NCBI GenBank assembly: GCA_003550305.1
Contig: QKYT01000079.1
Location: forward strand, 213,297-257,337
Direction of reading: 5' to 3'
Source of the DNA: Glomus cerebriforme
Taxonomy: Eukaryota; Glomeromycota; Glomeromycetes; Glomerales; Glomeraceae
DNA length: 44,041 nt
Both the position numbers and the translations under genes were made by a program. Positions 12,601-23,500 of this stretch are shown one piece after another. The first letter of the stretch is position 1, and every line of letters begins with the position of its first letter. Below the pieces are notes generated by a model, which saw nothing but the letters and a program-made list of their open reading frames with translations, was not told the DNA's origin and ran no database searches.

Positions 12601-14235
12601 CAGTTGCTAAAAAGCTGGATTGATTTCTTGATTCAGCCTTGCTATTATCTACACTTGAAGTATCATCATTATCGTCTTTATTCAATAAATATCCGCTTTC
12701 TAATTTTAACCTATCCATCAGCCCAGTGACCTGAACTTTAATACCAGGCCCAGTTGAAATTGTTCTTGATTTTGACGGAAGCTGTACACTTTGAACCTGT
12801 TTTTGTTCAAGTATATTGTGAACCTCTATCACATTATTACGCAACAATGCAACAACGTATGGAAATTCAACACCGATCGCTCTTGGGAAATTATTCCATT
12901 GCAATATTCCGCGAACAGGATCTCCTGTATACCTAATAAACTGTCCAATTGTCACCTGTAAGACAAAACAAACATTAAGGATATTTATAAAAATTATAAT
13001 TAAGTTCTCTCATCAATTTCATCAATTTGATGGTTATAATAGTATAAGTAAAGGATATGACCAGTATTAGCTGGTAAGGTCAACAAAAATTCTCCCTCTC
13101 CAATAACAGTAATTATAGGTTTAAACATGTCCCCATTAACAGGTGACTCATACGGAAATAAATTTTCCATCCGTTTAGCTGACAAATTAATCATCTTATA
13201 CTGACGTGCATCCGCAACACACACATAAGGCCCGTATTGACATGCCGTAATTGCACCATCTGGAACTTGCATAGACTGTTGAAATTTATATGATTGTTAA
13301 TTAAAATTTTCATCAATAAATTCATAGAATCATTATAGCTTACAGTCTCTTCGGCACATCTATCTGATGTCAACGAATAAATATGTAACATTCTTTTCTT
13401 CATTACACATATTCTTACTGTTCCATCTTGTTCAGTTTTTCCTTCTTTTGAAATATCATGACAAAAACATGTAACCCCTTTGATCAATGGAAAGGTTGCT
13501 GCCGGTAATGCAGTCATCTCAGGAAGCTCGTAAAAAGATAACGTTGAATCTAATTATTCCCAAATTTTATTAACATAATAATTTTTAAAGCAACATAATA
13601 ATTCAAGATTAAATCGCATTTTTACTTGCCACATAATATAACAGCAATTGTGATTTGAGGGAAAAGCATTATACGCTCAACAATCCTTTTCCCAAGAGTT
13701 TGTTTACTAATACGAAAGTTACTCGGCACGTTCTTTATTGAAATACATAAAAAATAAGATAAAATGAAAATGCAAAAAAAAATCATTCTTTATTGTTTAG
13801 TTTTATACATACATTGTCGGATGAAACTTGATCATCAATCCAATAATGAAATAAATGTCCATCTGAAGTGCCTAAATATAAATTATTTTCTGGCACAATA
13901 ATAGTATACAAGAAAAAAAATTACTTATCTGATGGTAAAGTTTATTTATTAAATAAATACTAATATTAAATTATTTATTTAAAAAAATCATTTCAGAGGA
14001 AAGAAAAGGCTAATATAAAACGCTATAATTCTACAATATTTCGCGTCAGGAACGTTGAAATATTTGTCAACTTACCCCACGCCTCAACTGACTCTATCGT
14101 AATTTGACTATCTTTATTCCCCCATCCTGCTCCAAACAATCTACTTCCGCTTCCAGAATTTTGAGAAGCATGTTGGCTATCTTCAAGGGGTAATGAATTA
14201 ATGAGAGTCTGTAAAGAAAAAGGTGGTAAAGTCAT
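9635..14235 (-). CDS. VPS3: Vps3 / TGFBRAP1-like CORVET tethering subunit
   Basis: Eighteen exons (14235-14076, 13889-13813, 13732-13630, 13549-13344, 13275-13059, 12957-12530, 12454-12353, 12261-12039, 11961-11768, 11686-11552, 11471-11401, 11332-11188, 11122-10894, 10819-10605, 10522-10302, 10228-10162, 10086-9952, 9874-9635) give 1055 residues, close to fungal Vps3. The N-terminal citron-homology (CNH) beta-propeller shows LYLGTSDGHLFHY, PYVCVADA and the strongly Vps3-like GDPVRGILQW and FPYVVALLRNNVIEVH. A helical clathrin-repeat-like solenoid follows. The C-terminus has the Vps39-type metal-binding segment CSTCKKYISGSDF...PNGDIVHVDC (residues about 999-1024). In the family, Vps3 is a CORVET subunit that binds Rab5-type GTPases in endosome fusion. 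Intron 3 appears to be GC-AG and intron 5 a U12-type AT-AC intron. The gene is divergent from gamma-SNAP with 207 bp between start codons. The Vam6/Vps39 paralogue is the main alternative; the GDPVRG motif favours Vps3. Confidence 0.88.
12958..13058 (-). other. U12-type AT-AC intron (VPS3 intron 5)
   Basis: On the minus strand the upstream exon ends ...AATACTGGTC and the intron opens ATATCCTTTA, the U12 AT-AC donor consensus. It contains TCCTTAAT (12981-12974), a near-perfect U12 branch site about 17 nt from the 3' end, and closes with TTAC before AGGTGACAATTGG. Joining C to AG gives CAG and keeps frame into VTIGQFIRYTGDPVRG. The only usable GT (ACTG|GTCATA) has the wrong phase for the available AG. 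Confidence 0.85.
13550..13629 (-). other. GC-AG intron (VPS3 intron 3)
   Basis: The donor is TTATGTG|GCAAGTAA and the acceptor ATAATTAG|ATTCAACG, both on the minus strand. This gives LCDSTLSFYELPE, the expected CNH strand. The nearby GT (GGCAA|GTAAAA) leads to a stop codon, so GC-AG is the only joining that works. GCAAGT is the classical GC donor. Confidence 0.85.
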
Positions 14236-14442
14236 TTGACAATTGTTGCAAAATTGTAAAATCGAAAGTAGAATAGATGATAAAAATTGATTGTTTAACT
14301 TGTTAAACGGTAAAAATCATGTGATTGAAGTTCTATTTTTAGTAAAATAACATCATCCGAAGCTCAATATTTAAAACTTTTCCTACAATATATTCATTCA
14401 TTCGCAATAATACTGTAAATCTGTATTTTTATTTTCTAAGCC
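14236..14442. promoter_or_regulatory. Bidirectional promoter region, VPS3 / gamma-SNAP
   Basis: Only 207 bp separate the start codons of two divergently transcribed genes, so the 5' leaders and both promoters must lie here or in the genes. No clear TATA box or known operator is recognisable. Confidence 0.6.
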
Positions 14443-16094
14443 ATGGAAGATAATAAAATACGAGAAGCGGTTCAATATTTGTCAGAGGGCGATAAGGCGT
14501 CAGTAATTATAATATTAGTAGTCTTTTATCCGATTTTACATTAATTCGGTTTTGCCTTCAGGACTCGAAAGGGCTGGTTCAAAAAACCTGAATGGGACGT
14601 AGCTGGACAAAATTACGAAAAAGCTGGTACCCATTAACTATTTATTTTAATTCCTTAGTTTTATTTTAGCAATTCTTTGTTATAATATTAAACATTGGTA
14701 AATTATACTTTCAAGCTTCGTGTTTCAAGTCGGCTCGTTCATATGATCAAGCGATTCAAGCATATCAAAAGGCTTCCGATGCCCTTTTTAAATCGGATTC
14801 GTATGTATAATGAATTTTTATCAAATTTCCTTTTTCTTTTCTTTTCTTTTCTTTTTTTTCTTTTTACCAAATCGTTTTATATTTAGCTTATATATGGCCG
14901 CAAAAACAATGGAGTCTGCTGCAAACCTAGCAGCTCAACAACTTAAACAGCCTGAACGAGCTAGTGAAATGTACAAAAGAGCTAGCGACCTATATCAAGC
15001 TCATATGACTCCAGATCGAGCAGGTGAAATGTTAGAAAAAGCTGCAAGGTAATTTATATTTATATGGCTTGATGTTGATTTATTCAATTGTCTGACACGT
15101 TATCGTTTGAAAAAGAGCTTTGGAACCAGTTTCTATCGATAGTGCCATAGAATATTATACTGCTGCATGTAATTTATTTGAATCAGAAGAACGTGGAAGA
15201 TTTGCTGTTGATACATTCAAGAAAACAATAGCGATTATGATTAAAAACAAGAGGTAGATTATTTATAATTTTTATTTGTAAAACATCTTATATTTTCAAA
15301 ATCCTAATCAAATTTAAATGTTATTAAGATATACAGAAGCGGTGGATATTATGCATAGACTTTCTAAAATATATCAAAGCATTAATAATCAACAGGGATT
15401 GAATAAAACATATTTAAGTATTATCATAACTTTATTAGCATTAGAAGATGAAGTTGAGGCGAAGAAGCAATTTCAATTATTTTGCCAGTGATTATTAAAT
15501 TAATTTTATTGTTGTTTCACATTTATCGGATGGTCGGTTATTTATATAATGCATTTGGTTCTTTTTCTTAGACATGCCTTTGTTCAATCAGAAGAGTCAG
15601 CGATTTCAAGTTCGCTTTTGGATACCTTTGAACAAGGTGATCAGGATCTTTTGGATCAAATTGTACGTAGACCAGTTGTAACTTATTTGGACAATGAAGT
15701 CGCTAAACTATCTAGAGAATTACAAGTTCCTGGAAGTTTAAGTCGGCCGCTTCCAACTACTTATATACCTCCACCAGAGCCCGTTACTTCGGATAATGGT
15801 AGACTTCAGCAAAAGAATGATTTTCCCATTTATAATCAGCATCAAAATGATACTTTACATAATCAAGAACAAAAGGAGAATCTAAATGATAATGATCATG
15901 TGGAAAAGGAAAGCAATTCTTTGCATGGTCAACTACAAAATAATGATCGGCAAAAATCTGACGAAAAAGATTATGCACCGGAATACACTATTGATGAAAA
16001 GATTGAAGCACCCTCAACTACAATACCTGAACCATCATCTCATTCAAATTTTAATCAAAATACCGTCGTAGAAGAAGATGATGGTTTATGTTAA
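14443..16094 (+). CDS. NAPG: Gamma-soluble NSF attachment protein (gamma-SNAP)
   Basis: Seven exons (14443-14498, 14562-14626, 14716-14800, 14887-15048, 15116-15253, 15329-15487, 15572-16094) give 395 residues. SNAPs are helical TPR-like adaptors that recruit the NSF/Sec18 ATPase to SNARE complexes. Family features seen are KKPEWDVAGQNYEKA near the N-terminus, then AAKTMESAANLAAQQ, AIEYYTAACNLFESEERGRF and LLDQIVRRPVV with the conserved acidic run DTFEQGDQDLLD. Beyond about residue 280 the protein has a low-complexity, Asn/Gln/Glu-rich tail of about 110 residues; animal gamma-SNAP is about 312 residues and lacks this. The exon 1 donor (GC|GTCAGT) was chosen because the more obvious TCA|GTAATT puts a stop in exon 2. 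Convergent with the K+ channel gene. Confidence 0.87.
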
Positions 16095-16667
16095 TCTTTT
16101 CAAAATTCGGGTTAATCTAGATTAATTTCCGTCAGCTCACTATTTATTCTTTTTTCTTGTAATGGTATAAAATAATAGAACATTGAAGTATTAAAGCACA
16201 GGTTTTCAACTATTATATTTATTTGATAGTGTGCCCCTGAGCATAAATTAAAAATTAACTGAACTTTGATTATGCGTTTAAACCATAGAAGGTTGTTATC
16301 TGCAAAGTAATATAACTTTATTAAATATTATATTCCTTATAACTGATGTAAGTGATATAATGATGTTACTATAAATAAAAAGCAATATATATAGATGAAT
16401 TAAATGGGTTTTAATCACATCAAGAATTAATTAATAAAACTAACAATTATATATAACAAACACATCCTAAACAAGTGACTTTACTAATCATTTCTATATT
16501 ATTTACAAAATTAAATTTAAAATGGTTGTTTGAAATAATAAGAATGCTGAAATAAATAAAATAATTTTTATTCTAACCATAAAAAAGGATATAAAGATTT
16601 ATGTCGAGTTTTTCGAAGATCAACCGTGATCATGCATTACATATTGATCATCTTACTTGATCGAATG
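16095..16667. other. Convergent 3' spacer, gamma-SNAP / K+ channel
   Basis: AT-rich spacer between two converging stop codons, with AATAAA-like sites on both strands suitable for polyadenylation. No gene or RNA recognised. Confidence 0.6.
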
Positions 16668-18737
16668 TCAGGATCCTCCAGTTGCACTTTTTTCTGGTAT
16701 CGTAAGGTTAGCTTTCATCTCTTTTTCTTCCTGGCTCACATTTAATTTAATTCCATTTTGTTCCAACGTTTGCTGAATCCTTTCTAATGCAATTTGGTTT
16801 TGTTGTGATAAATTTATTAAATTCCTCATTTGTTGTAATAATGCATCTTGATTGGCAACAAATTCTTCGTTCATTGAAGAATATCCGCGAGGCCCATGAG
16901 ACACAAAAGAATGAGTACTTTCAAAACTTGCTCGTAAATCAGGACCTAAACATAATATATGATAAGTAATTATAAAGTTGATTATAACAAACTATTATTA
17001 CTTACCCATGGTATATTCGCTACTGTCATCTTCATTGTTGTTGTTTGCCTTTATTGTTATTATAATGATTAGTTAATATTTTTTGAGTTAGGATTATTTT
17101 TAAAAAAAGTTACCTGAGTATTAGCAGTTGAACGACGGTATTGCCGCATTGCCTCCCATACCAGTGTAAAATTTCTCCCGACAATAATTGATGGTAACGC
17201 AATTAGCTAAATAATTTTAACTACGTGTTAAATAATAGCTTCATTAACAGCTCAATTGAACACGAAAAAAAACAATTCTTTTTTGCAATAAATTTACTTA
17301 CAAGAATCCCACACATCATTGCAGGGAAAGCTATTAATTTTCCTATAAATGTTGTGGGAACCATGTCACCATATCCAGTAGTAGTAATAGTAACCATAAC
17401 AAACCAAAATGCTGATGGAATACTATCAAAAGAGCTAATAAATGCAAATAAATGCCAAGCAAAAAAATTTAATCATTCATGAGATTAATATAGACAAGCA
17501 CATATTTCCATACCTAGGATATCCTTTACTGTCAACAAATACTTGTTTTTCTTGATCCCATGTACCTTGTAAATTGATTAAGAATAAATTATAAATTCAA
17601 CATATTTATTAAATAATGTAAAAATGTTATCACTTACCGCGTTCTGCAAAATATAATAAAGTTGAAAAAAGTACAATACTAGTTACCATGAAGAAAAATA
17701 ATGCCCCTAAGGCATCCATACTTCGTTTCACGGCAACTATCATAACCTCAATGGTCATAATTATCGTGGAAGAATATTTGAATGCTTTGAAGACGCGAAG
17801 AAGACGAAACAAACGAAGGATAGTAAAACGAAAATCATAGGTCTAATTGGAAATAAGATGTTCTTCATATATAAAAGTCGTGATTTATAATTAAAAGAAA
17901 GAATTAGTTACTTACTGTATCATGATGAAACATTAATTCGATATAATAAGGTGCAATGGCAATAAAGTCTATAACAGCGAGAGGAGCTAATTTCAAAGCA
18001 ATAACAAAGAAAAATTCCAGTTTACATAAAAAGAAGTTCAAAAGGAAGTTATATAATATAATTTCTTTTACCTTTAACAAATCGCCATAATTGACGCATC
18101 GAATCAGAATGTGCAACTAAACGAAACAAATATTCTAACGTGAAGAAAGCGACTATGGCAGTTTCAAAATTAAACCTAAATTGAAAATAGAAAAGGTATC
18201 GTAAATTCATTAGGGCCAACTTCAATACTGCATAATTCATTGAATATAATTAATCATTTACCACACTGAACTCGATGTAGACCTAAATGTGGGTATCGTC
18301 TCAACAGTGGTTAGTACTGCACTTAGTACTATGGAAAAAGATACAAACACATTCACTATAAAAGCGGCATTACTCGAGGAAGGATCTTCCAATAAAAGGA
18401 ATAATCTCCTCTTCCAATCGGTTCGCATTGAATTGGCTTCTGTATTATTAGCAGCACTTGTATCATATTCCTCTGTTCTAAGTTCTTGTGGAATCTCGGT
18501 AAGAGGCCACTCATCTTCCAGTCCAATACCGATGGAACCCCTCCGGATTGGAGGCGCTGTGGTAAAATTAACTACGTGGGGATTTACGTTGGGACTTTCA
18601 GGACTAGTGATCGAGTTAGAAGCAGCTGCCTGGTTAGATGTCATAGCTTGTAAAGGTATAGCCGGCTGTGTTGTGGGATTAGATAGATTAGGTTCACTAT
18701 CTGTCGCAAGTCTTGTAAATTTTTGGTGTTTTGACAT
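16668..18737 (-). CDS. Voltage-gated potassium channel subunit (Kv-like)
   Basis: Nine exons (18737-18262, 18175-18072, 17986-17916, 17842-17638, 17565-17514, 17434-17302, 17206-17114, 17048-17006, 16945-16668) give 484 residues. Six-helix channel: S1 about 124-148, S2 160-183, S3 194-215, S4 about 222-240 with a spaced basic series (FRFTILRLFRLLRVFKAFK: R222, R227, R230, R233, K236, K239), S5 about 258-281, a pore helix and the filter TTTGYGD (320-326), S6 about 333-361. TxGYGD is diagnostic for K+ selectivity and S4 for voltage sensing. The first 110 residues are Ser/Thr/Asn-rich with no recognisable T1 domain. The C-terminal tail has a Gln-rich heptad-like helix (about 415-445) that could drive tetramer assembly. 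It would sit in the plasma membrane or another membrane. It is not a TOK channel, which has two pores. Confidence 0.9.
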
Positions 18738-20052
18738 TTGTGCAAACTCGAAGTAATTTAATGGTGTGTTACGATCTTAAGAAAAGTGATATATAATAAA
18801 GTTTCAACGAAAAGTAAGTTAACGAGATAGTGCAGCAGATCTTATCGCTAATGATCCATGCAGATCATACTAAAAATTTGCTACTTCTAGAATCTCAGAG
18901 TTCTAGTATGATCGGCATAATGCAAAAAGATATTTGATACCATAATTAATGATCGACCGAGACTCTCTTCTGAATGTAGCGTATGGTGGTCCTTTGCTAT
19001 GTACGTATGGTTGTACGGAAGTGTACGTACAGACGTAAATATTAATTCCGTACATACGCAGCCGCAATTACTGCGCCACACTTCGTATAAAACTCTGCTG
19101 CGCCACCACACTCCGCTGTTAAACTGAGGTCTTAAAAGATTAATTCCACAGAATTGAACTATGGATGCTGCACATGTAAAAGGTTGTAAATTATAAAGAA
19201 ACAACGGCTTTCACCCTTTTAATTAGCATTATTGGATATTTGAAGCATTAAAAAGTATTATTATAGTTATAATGAATAAAACAAATATAAAATAACTAAT
19301 ATAACTTTACTGATATGTAGTATTATATTTATATAAAGAGAGCTTTGGATATTTTAATAAACAAATCTATTTAACTATCAAACCGAATCATACCATACTA
19401 TATGCCTTATACAATGTACCATTATACTGAAAATACAAGATCCTAAGTGTTATAATTCTAAAAAAAATATTTACAGTGATGCTAGTGATGCTTCAAATTT
19501 TATCGTTTATATACTAACAAATTTACATAAAATTGTTTGATTTATTGTAAAAATAGCAAATAATTACGGATACGAGTCATCTAAATTTTTAAAAAAATTA
19601 CAATTTCAGCTAAATCTTGAAACAGATTATCAAATCAAAAGAATAGTAATAATGTAAACTTACAATAGTACAAAATAAGAGTTTAAGTATAAAAGAATTA
19701 AATTTTTTTTTGAAGGAGTAAAAGAATAAAACATCACAAAAATTTAATTTAAAAAAAAAAATTAATTACATGACGTGTCAAATTTATGGAATTATGGAAG
19801 TTTGGAGCGTATACACTTATACATATGGTTAGTATACATACGTACGAAAAGTGTTTGTCATGTATAGTGCACATCACTATGCATAGGTCTATACATAACA
19901 TCTTTTCTATATAATCGACTCTCTTCGAAGTTGAATCTTTTGACATTATTACAGTGAGATCGATCCTCTGAAACAACAAACATTTTATTTTAAAATATTT
20001 GAAACTAAAATTTTATATAATATCCTCAGAAAAAAACGAAAGAAATATAAAA
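18738..20052. promoter_or_regulatory. 1.3-kb divergent upstream region, K+ channel / NOP10
   Basis: No gene is supported here. The part near 18985-19130 is richer in GC and carries repeated gtacgt/tacgtac motifs, an 8-bp inverted repeat (gtacggaa at 19013-19020 and ttccgtac at 19046-19053) and two copies of a tgcgccac-type motif. A second patch near 19800-19905 has gtatac and catacgtacg motifs and a small hairpin (atagtg cacat cactat). These could be regulatory for either gene; this is inference only. Confidence 0.4.
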
Positions 20053-20319
20053 ATGCATTTAATGTACTATATTGATGATAAAGGAAATCGTGTTTACACT
20101 CTCAAGGTAATTTCATCCTTTACAGAGTTAATTAATAACAAGTTTATTTTTATTTACAAACAAATTTCCTATTCTTAGAAATTCAATCAGCATGGTGGAA
20201 TCACAAAATCAGCTCATCCTGCAAGATTTTCACCGGACGATAAATTCTCTCGTCACCGAGTTACATTAAAAAGGCGATACAAGATTTTATTAACACAAAC
20301 ACCAGCTAAACCTTTGTAA
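20053..20319 (+). CDS. NOP10: H/ACA ribonucleoprotein subunit Nop10
   Basis: Two exons (20053-20106 and 20179-20319) encode 64 residues, the usual length for Nop10. The sequence follows the family throughout: [18 protein letters not shown], then [17 protein letters not shown] and a basic C-terminus ending PAKPL. Nop10 is a core protein of box H/ACA snoRNPs, contacting the pseudouridine synthase Cbf5/dyskerin in rRNA pseudouridylation in the nucleolus. The intron (20107-20178) is GT-AG, phase 0. Eukaryotic Nop10 lacks the zinc cysteines of archaeal homologues, as here. Confidence 0.97.
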
Positions 20320-20716
20320 ATTATTAGAATTTGAGACGGTTTAATTAATCACCTTTTTTTATATTTAGTATAAATTTTGGAAGTTTTAAATCTATTTTTT
20401 AAAAGCAATATATATAGTCGCAAATGTTAAAATCCTTTAGTAAATGAAAAATCTTAATACATATACATCTTATTACATTGGCTAAAGTAACAGAGAATAA
20501 TTTACATTAATTATAAATTAAATCTATATACAAATAAAATCATCCTTCGTTACTGCGAGTCAAATTATATAAAGGGTTTAATAAATTTGTTACATTTGTA
20601 AATAAAAAGGATAAAAAGGATGGTATATTATAAACAATCCGAATGCAAAATTCCTTCAATTCCAATGGTAGAATGCGATTACCTATATATAAATATATTA
20701 AGTATTATATATCCAA
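20320..20716. other. Convergent 3' spacer, NOP10 / DENND11-like
   Basis: AT-rich spacer of about 400 bp between converging genes; nothing beyond probable polyadenylation signals is seen. Confidence 0.6.
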
Positions 20717-23254
20717 TTAAATCCGAAAACAACAACAACCATCTTCTATTGAAGAAAACAAATTAGAACAAAATTGAAATATAATATTGCAACCTTTTCC
20801 CACCACTTCAACTTTTTTCCCAAAATAAATATCTGCCAATTCTTTAACAAAGGCACCATCTTCGTGTGGATCGAGACCAAGTTGAATTAGTTTATCAGGA
20901 TAAAGAATTGTAGTATCTTCTTCTACATCATCGGAATCTGAAACCATCGGTCGCAATGTGTTAAAAAGATTCGTCGTTAAAGCCTGGAAAAATCTTTAAA
21001 ATTAAAAAAAATTAGTAAAATCATAGTTAACAGTTGCAAATGCTTTTAATTAATTTCAAACCTTATCATTTCTACTTCAATTTCTGAAGTATCGACGTTT
21101 AATGAATTACCACTAAACGATTCATTCTGATTATTTAACGTAATTTCTTCTCCATCTTCTCCATCTTCTTCATCCTCCTCGTCATATTCATCATCATTTA
21201 ATCTTTGATAACCATCGCGTCCATACCACCAAAACCAACCACCAAACATCATCTTGATCCAAGTGTCAGTCATATCACCACCATCCTCCTCTCCATCATA
21301 GCTATTCACACCATAAGATGCCAACAACTTGAGTAAAACTCTATAACGTCGGATATCTGTCGCGTTGATCTTAGTGGATAATTTTGAACCAGGAGATGTA
21401 ATCAATTCTGGATGTTGAAATTGATTTTCTTTGTGTGGTAAAATTACAAGTAAATCATAAAGATTCTTTTTGTGTTGAAAAATTAGGTCAGTTGTGCCTG
21501 TAAATATGTAAATTAATAATAATAATAAAAATAAATCTCAAGATTTTAAACATAATAAGAAAAATGGTTATAAATCTTACATGCAACATAGCCACCCTCT
21601 GTTGCCTCGATCATGGGAATATCGCTAACACCAACATTGAATAGTGGTCTTATCTTGTCTACTTTGTTTCGTAAAGTTCTACTAATGGATGATGGTACAT
21701 TGGCAATTAAACACGTTCCGTAAACTTTCATGAAATAAAAAAAATGTGAATAAATAGATAAAATTTATTACTTAAAAATCTGTTTTTATAAGTTATAAAT
21801 ACCAGAGTAGCAAGCTTCTCCTACTGGAGGCTGAGAATAGAACAAAATGCGTTTTTTAAGTAAAGCAGCTTTCCATAATAAAAAAATAGTAGGACCACAT
21901 AAACGAACAAAATCTGGAAAGTGACGAGCAGGATGCATTGGCTTTTTTTAAGGAAAGAGTAAGAATATTTTAAATTAATAAAAAATGCCAATATTTTAAA
22001 ATAAGAATAAATTGAAATGCATCTTACTGTAACAGGAACTTGATAGCTAGTTGTGCTCATTTCAGATGTTGATAAACACCTATTTCGTAAATATTGAGGT
22101 TTATTGTTTGACCCGCTCGACAAAGCACGTTGTCGCAAAGTAGATGGTCCACCTTCAGATTCAAATGTTAATAAGTCATTATCTACCGAATTTATTCGTA
22201 TTCCCCGTTTTTCGAAATAACTAATAAGACTTGAATAATCATCTGAGAAATTGACATGCTGTCTATAATAGATAAAACATTTTAAATTCTAAATGTTAAT
22301 TCTAAAATTAATAATTTCTTTTGGATTTACTCATTAAAAAAACGTACAATATTTCACTTTGTAAAAACATCAAATGGTTCCAAGGACGACCACACAATCC
22401 AGTTTCAGATGTAGGTATTACTAATACACCAACAGCGGCCATATGAGCTCCTCGGTCTAGTGATTGATCCAAAGTAGGTTCATTCCGAAATGCACACAAT
22501 CCAACAAAGGGGGGTTTGGTAAAGTATCTGTGAAATTAAACAAATAATGGAGAATTACAAATCCAGTTATAATATTGTCAAATTATATGATCAATCCTTG
22601 CATTTTAACACATACATTATATCTTGGCTTACAGTATGTAATCCACTAGGTAGCGCCTGGAATTCGACTCCTTTAAGATCAAAATCTGTGTTTTGACTAT
22701 AATTAGTAAAATGAATTAATTTCTATAACACAGACATAAATAGTTTGATATTAATTGCTCATTACCTTCCGGGTACTGCCACTCAATTATATTTCCTCTC
22801 TTCGTATCGAATCGAATGATATATATTGCGACCACGTTAGAAACGTGGTCATCTTGAGAACCGTTTATGGATGATTGTTCCATAATTTTAGGGGATACGG
22901 ATTCATCATTTTCTAAATTTCGGGCTTCCCTAATAGGGTGTCAAATACATATTTTAATATATATGTATCAAATAATGTTTACAAAAATAATTCTTATGGA
23001 CATACGTGATTTTCGCGTCTGAATCAATAATTATATTATTAACCTGTTTGTTCTTTCTGTATAAAAGAGAATTCTCGATTAGCTCCTTAATGTTATCTTT
23101 TTTGTTCATTTTCATTCATTTTTCAGTCTTAAGAAATGAATATTTGCCTTTGTGAATGTTTTGTTGCAACTTCGTCAGTATTTTCTAGCGGTTCTAACGT
23201 CTCAGCCGATAGAGGAACGTTGTCTGAAAGGGCAACGTTAACAGAACTCGCCAT
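20717..23254 (-). CDS. DENN-domain protein, DENND11 (LCHN)-like
   Basis: Ten exons (23254-23148, 23056-23006, 22929-22766, 22685-22616, 22527-22348, 22262-22028, 21941-21803, 21724-21581, 21497-21062, 20993-20717) give 600 residues. Recognisable blocks are VVAIYIIRFDTKRGNIIEWQYPE and LKGVEFQALPSGLH (upstream DENN), YFTKPPFVGLCAF, the central RHFPDFVRLCGPTIFLLWKA with KKRILFYSQPPVGEACY, FNVGVSDIPMIEA, VACTTDLIFQHKKNLYDLLV, and a C-terminal ALTTNLFNTLRP with LGLDPHEDGAFVKELA. DENN proteins are typically guanine-nucleotide exchange factors for Rab GTPases; which Rab is used here is unknown. An acidic, Glu/Asp-rich insert lies near residues 450-470. Intron 1 is modelled as GC-AG (see separate entry), the least secure junction. 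Divergent from CSF1. Confidence 0.82.
23057..23147 (-). other. Probable GC-AG intron (DENND11-like intron 1)
   Basis: Donor CACAAAG|GCAAATATT and acceptor TTATACAG|AAAGAAC on the minus strand, phase 2. The alternative GT donor of the same phase (GAGAC|GTTAGA, further upstream in exon 1) also keeps frame, so this call is less certain than the VPS3 one. Confidence 0.5.
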
Positions 23255-23500
23255 TTTAAAGTAGCTTTGATGAATCTTTAATTAAAATCTCATCGAAACG
23301 AACAGCAGGCAAAATTAGGCAAAATTGTGGCGACAACTATAGACAATCACTGATCTATTACGTAAGAAACCAAATTTGTTTACATCCGTACACCCGTACA
23401 ACAGTACAAATATCGAACCCTGCATGTTTGCAATAATTTATATAAAAAGAGACTTGGGGCTTAGTTGGTCGGCAATAATTTTATTTATATAACGGGAAAT
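23255..23500. promoter_or_regulatory. Bidirectional promoter region, DENND11-like / CSF1
   Basis: The start codons of two divergent genes are 246 bp apart. TATAAAAA at 23441-23448 lies 53 bp before the CSF1 start and could be its TATA box. A ccgtaca motif occurs twice at 23386-23400, followed by agtaca. Which elements drive which gene is not determinable. Confidence 0.55.

Noticed and set aside
13871..13890. Alternative acceptor tatatttag for VPS3 exon 2
   Set aside because: It also keeps frame but drops ENNLYL; the acceptor gtgccag gives ENNLYLGTSDGHLFHY, which fits the CNH family better.
18289..18756. Plus-strand open frame of 155 codons
   Set aside because: It is antisense to exon 1 of the K+ channel, which has clear S1 sequence and correct splice phase; the plus frame has no domain.
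19749..19979. Minus-strand open frame of 76 codons between the K+ channel and NOP10
   Set aside because: Low-complexity hydrophobic translation with no domain, in a repeat-like promoter region.
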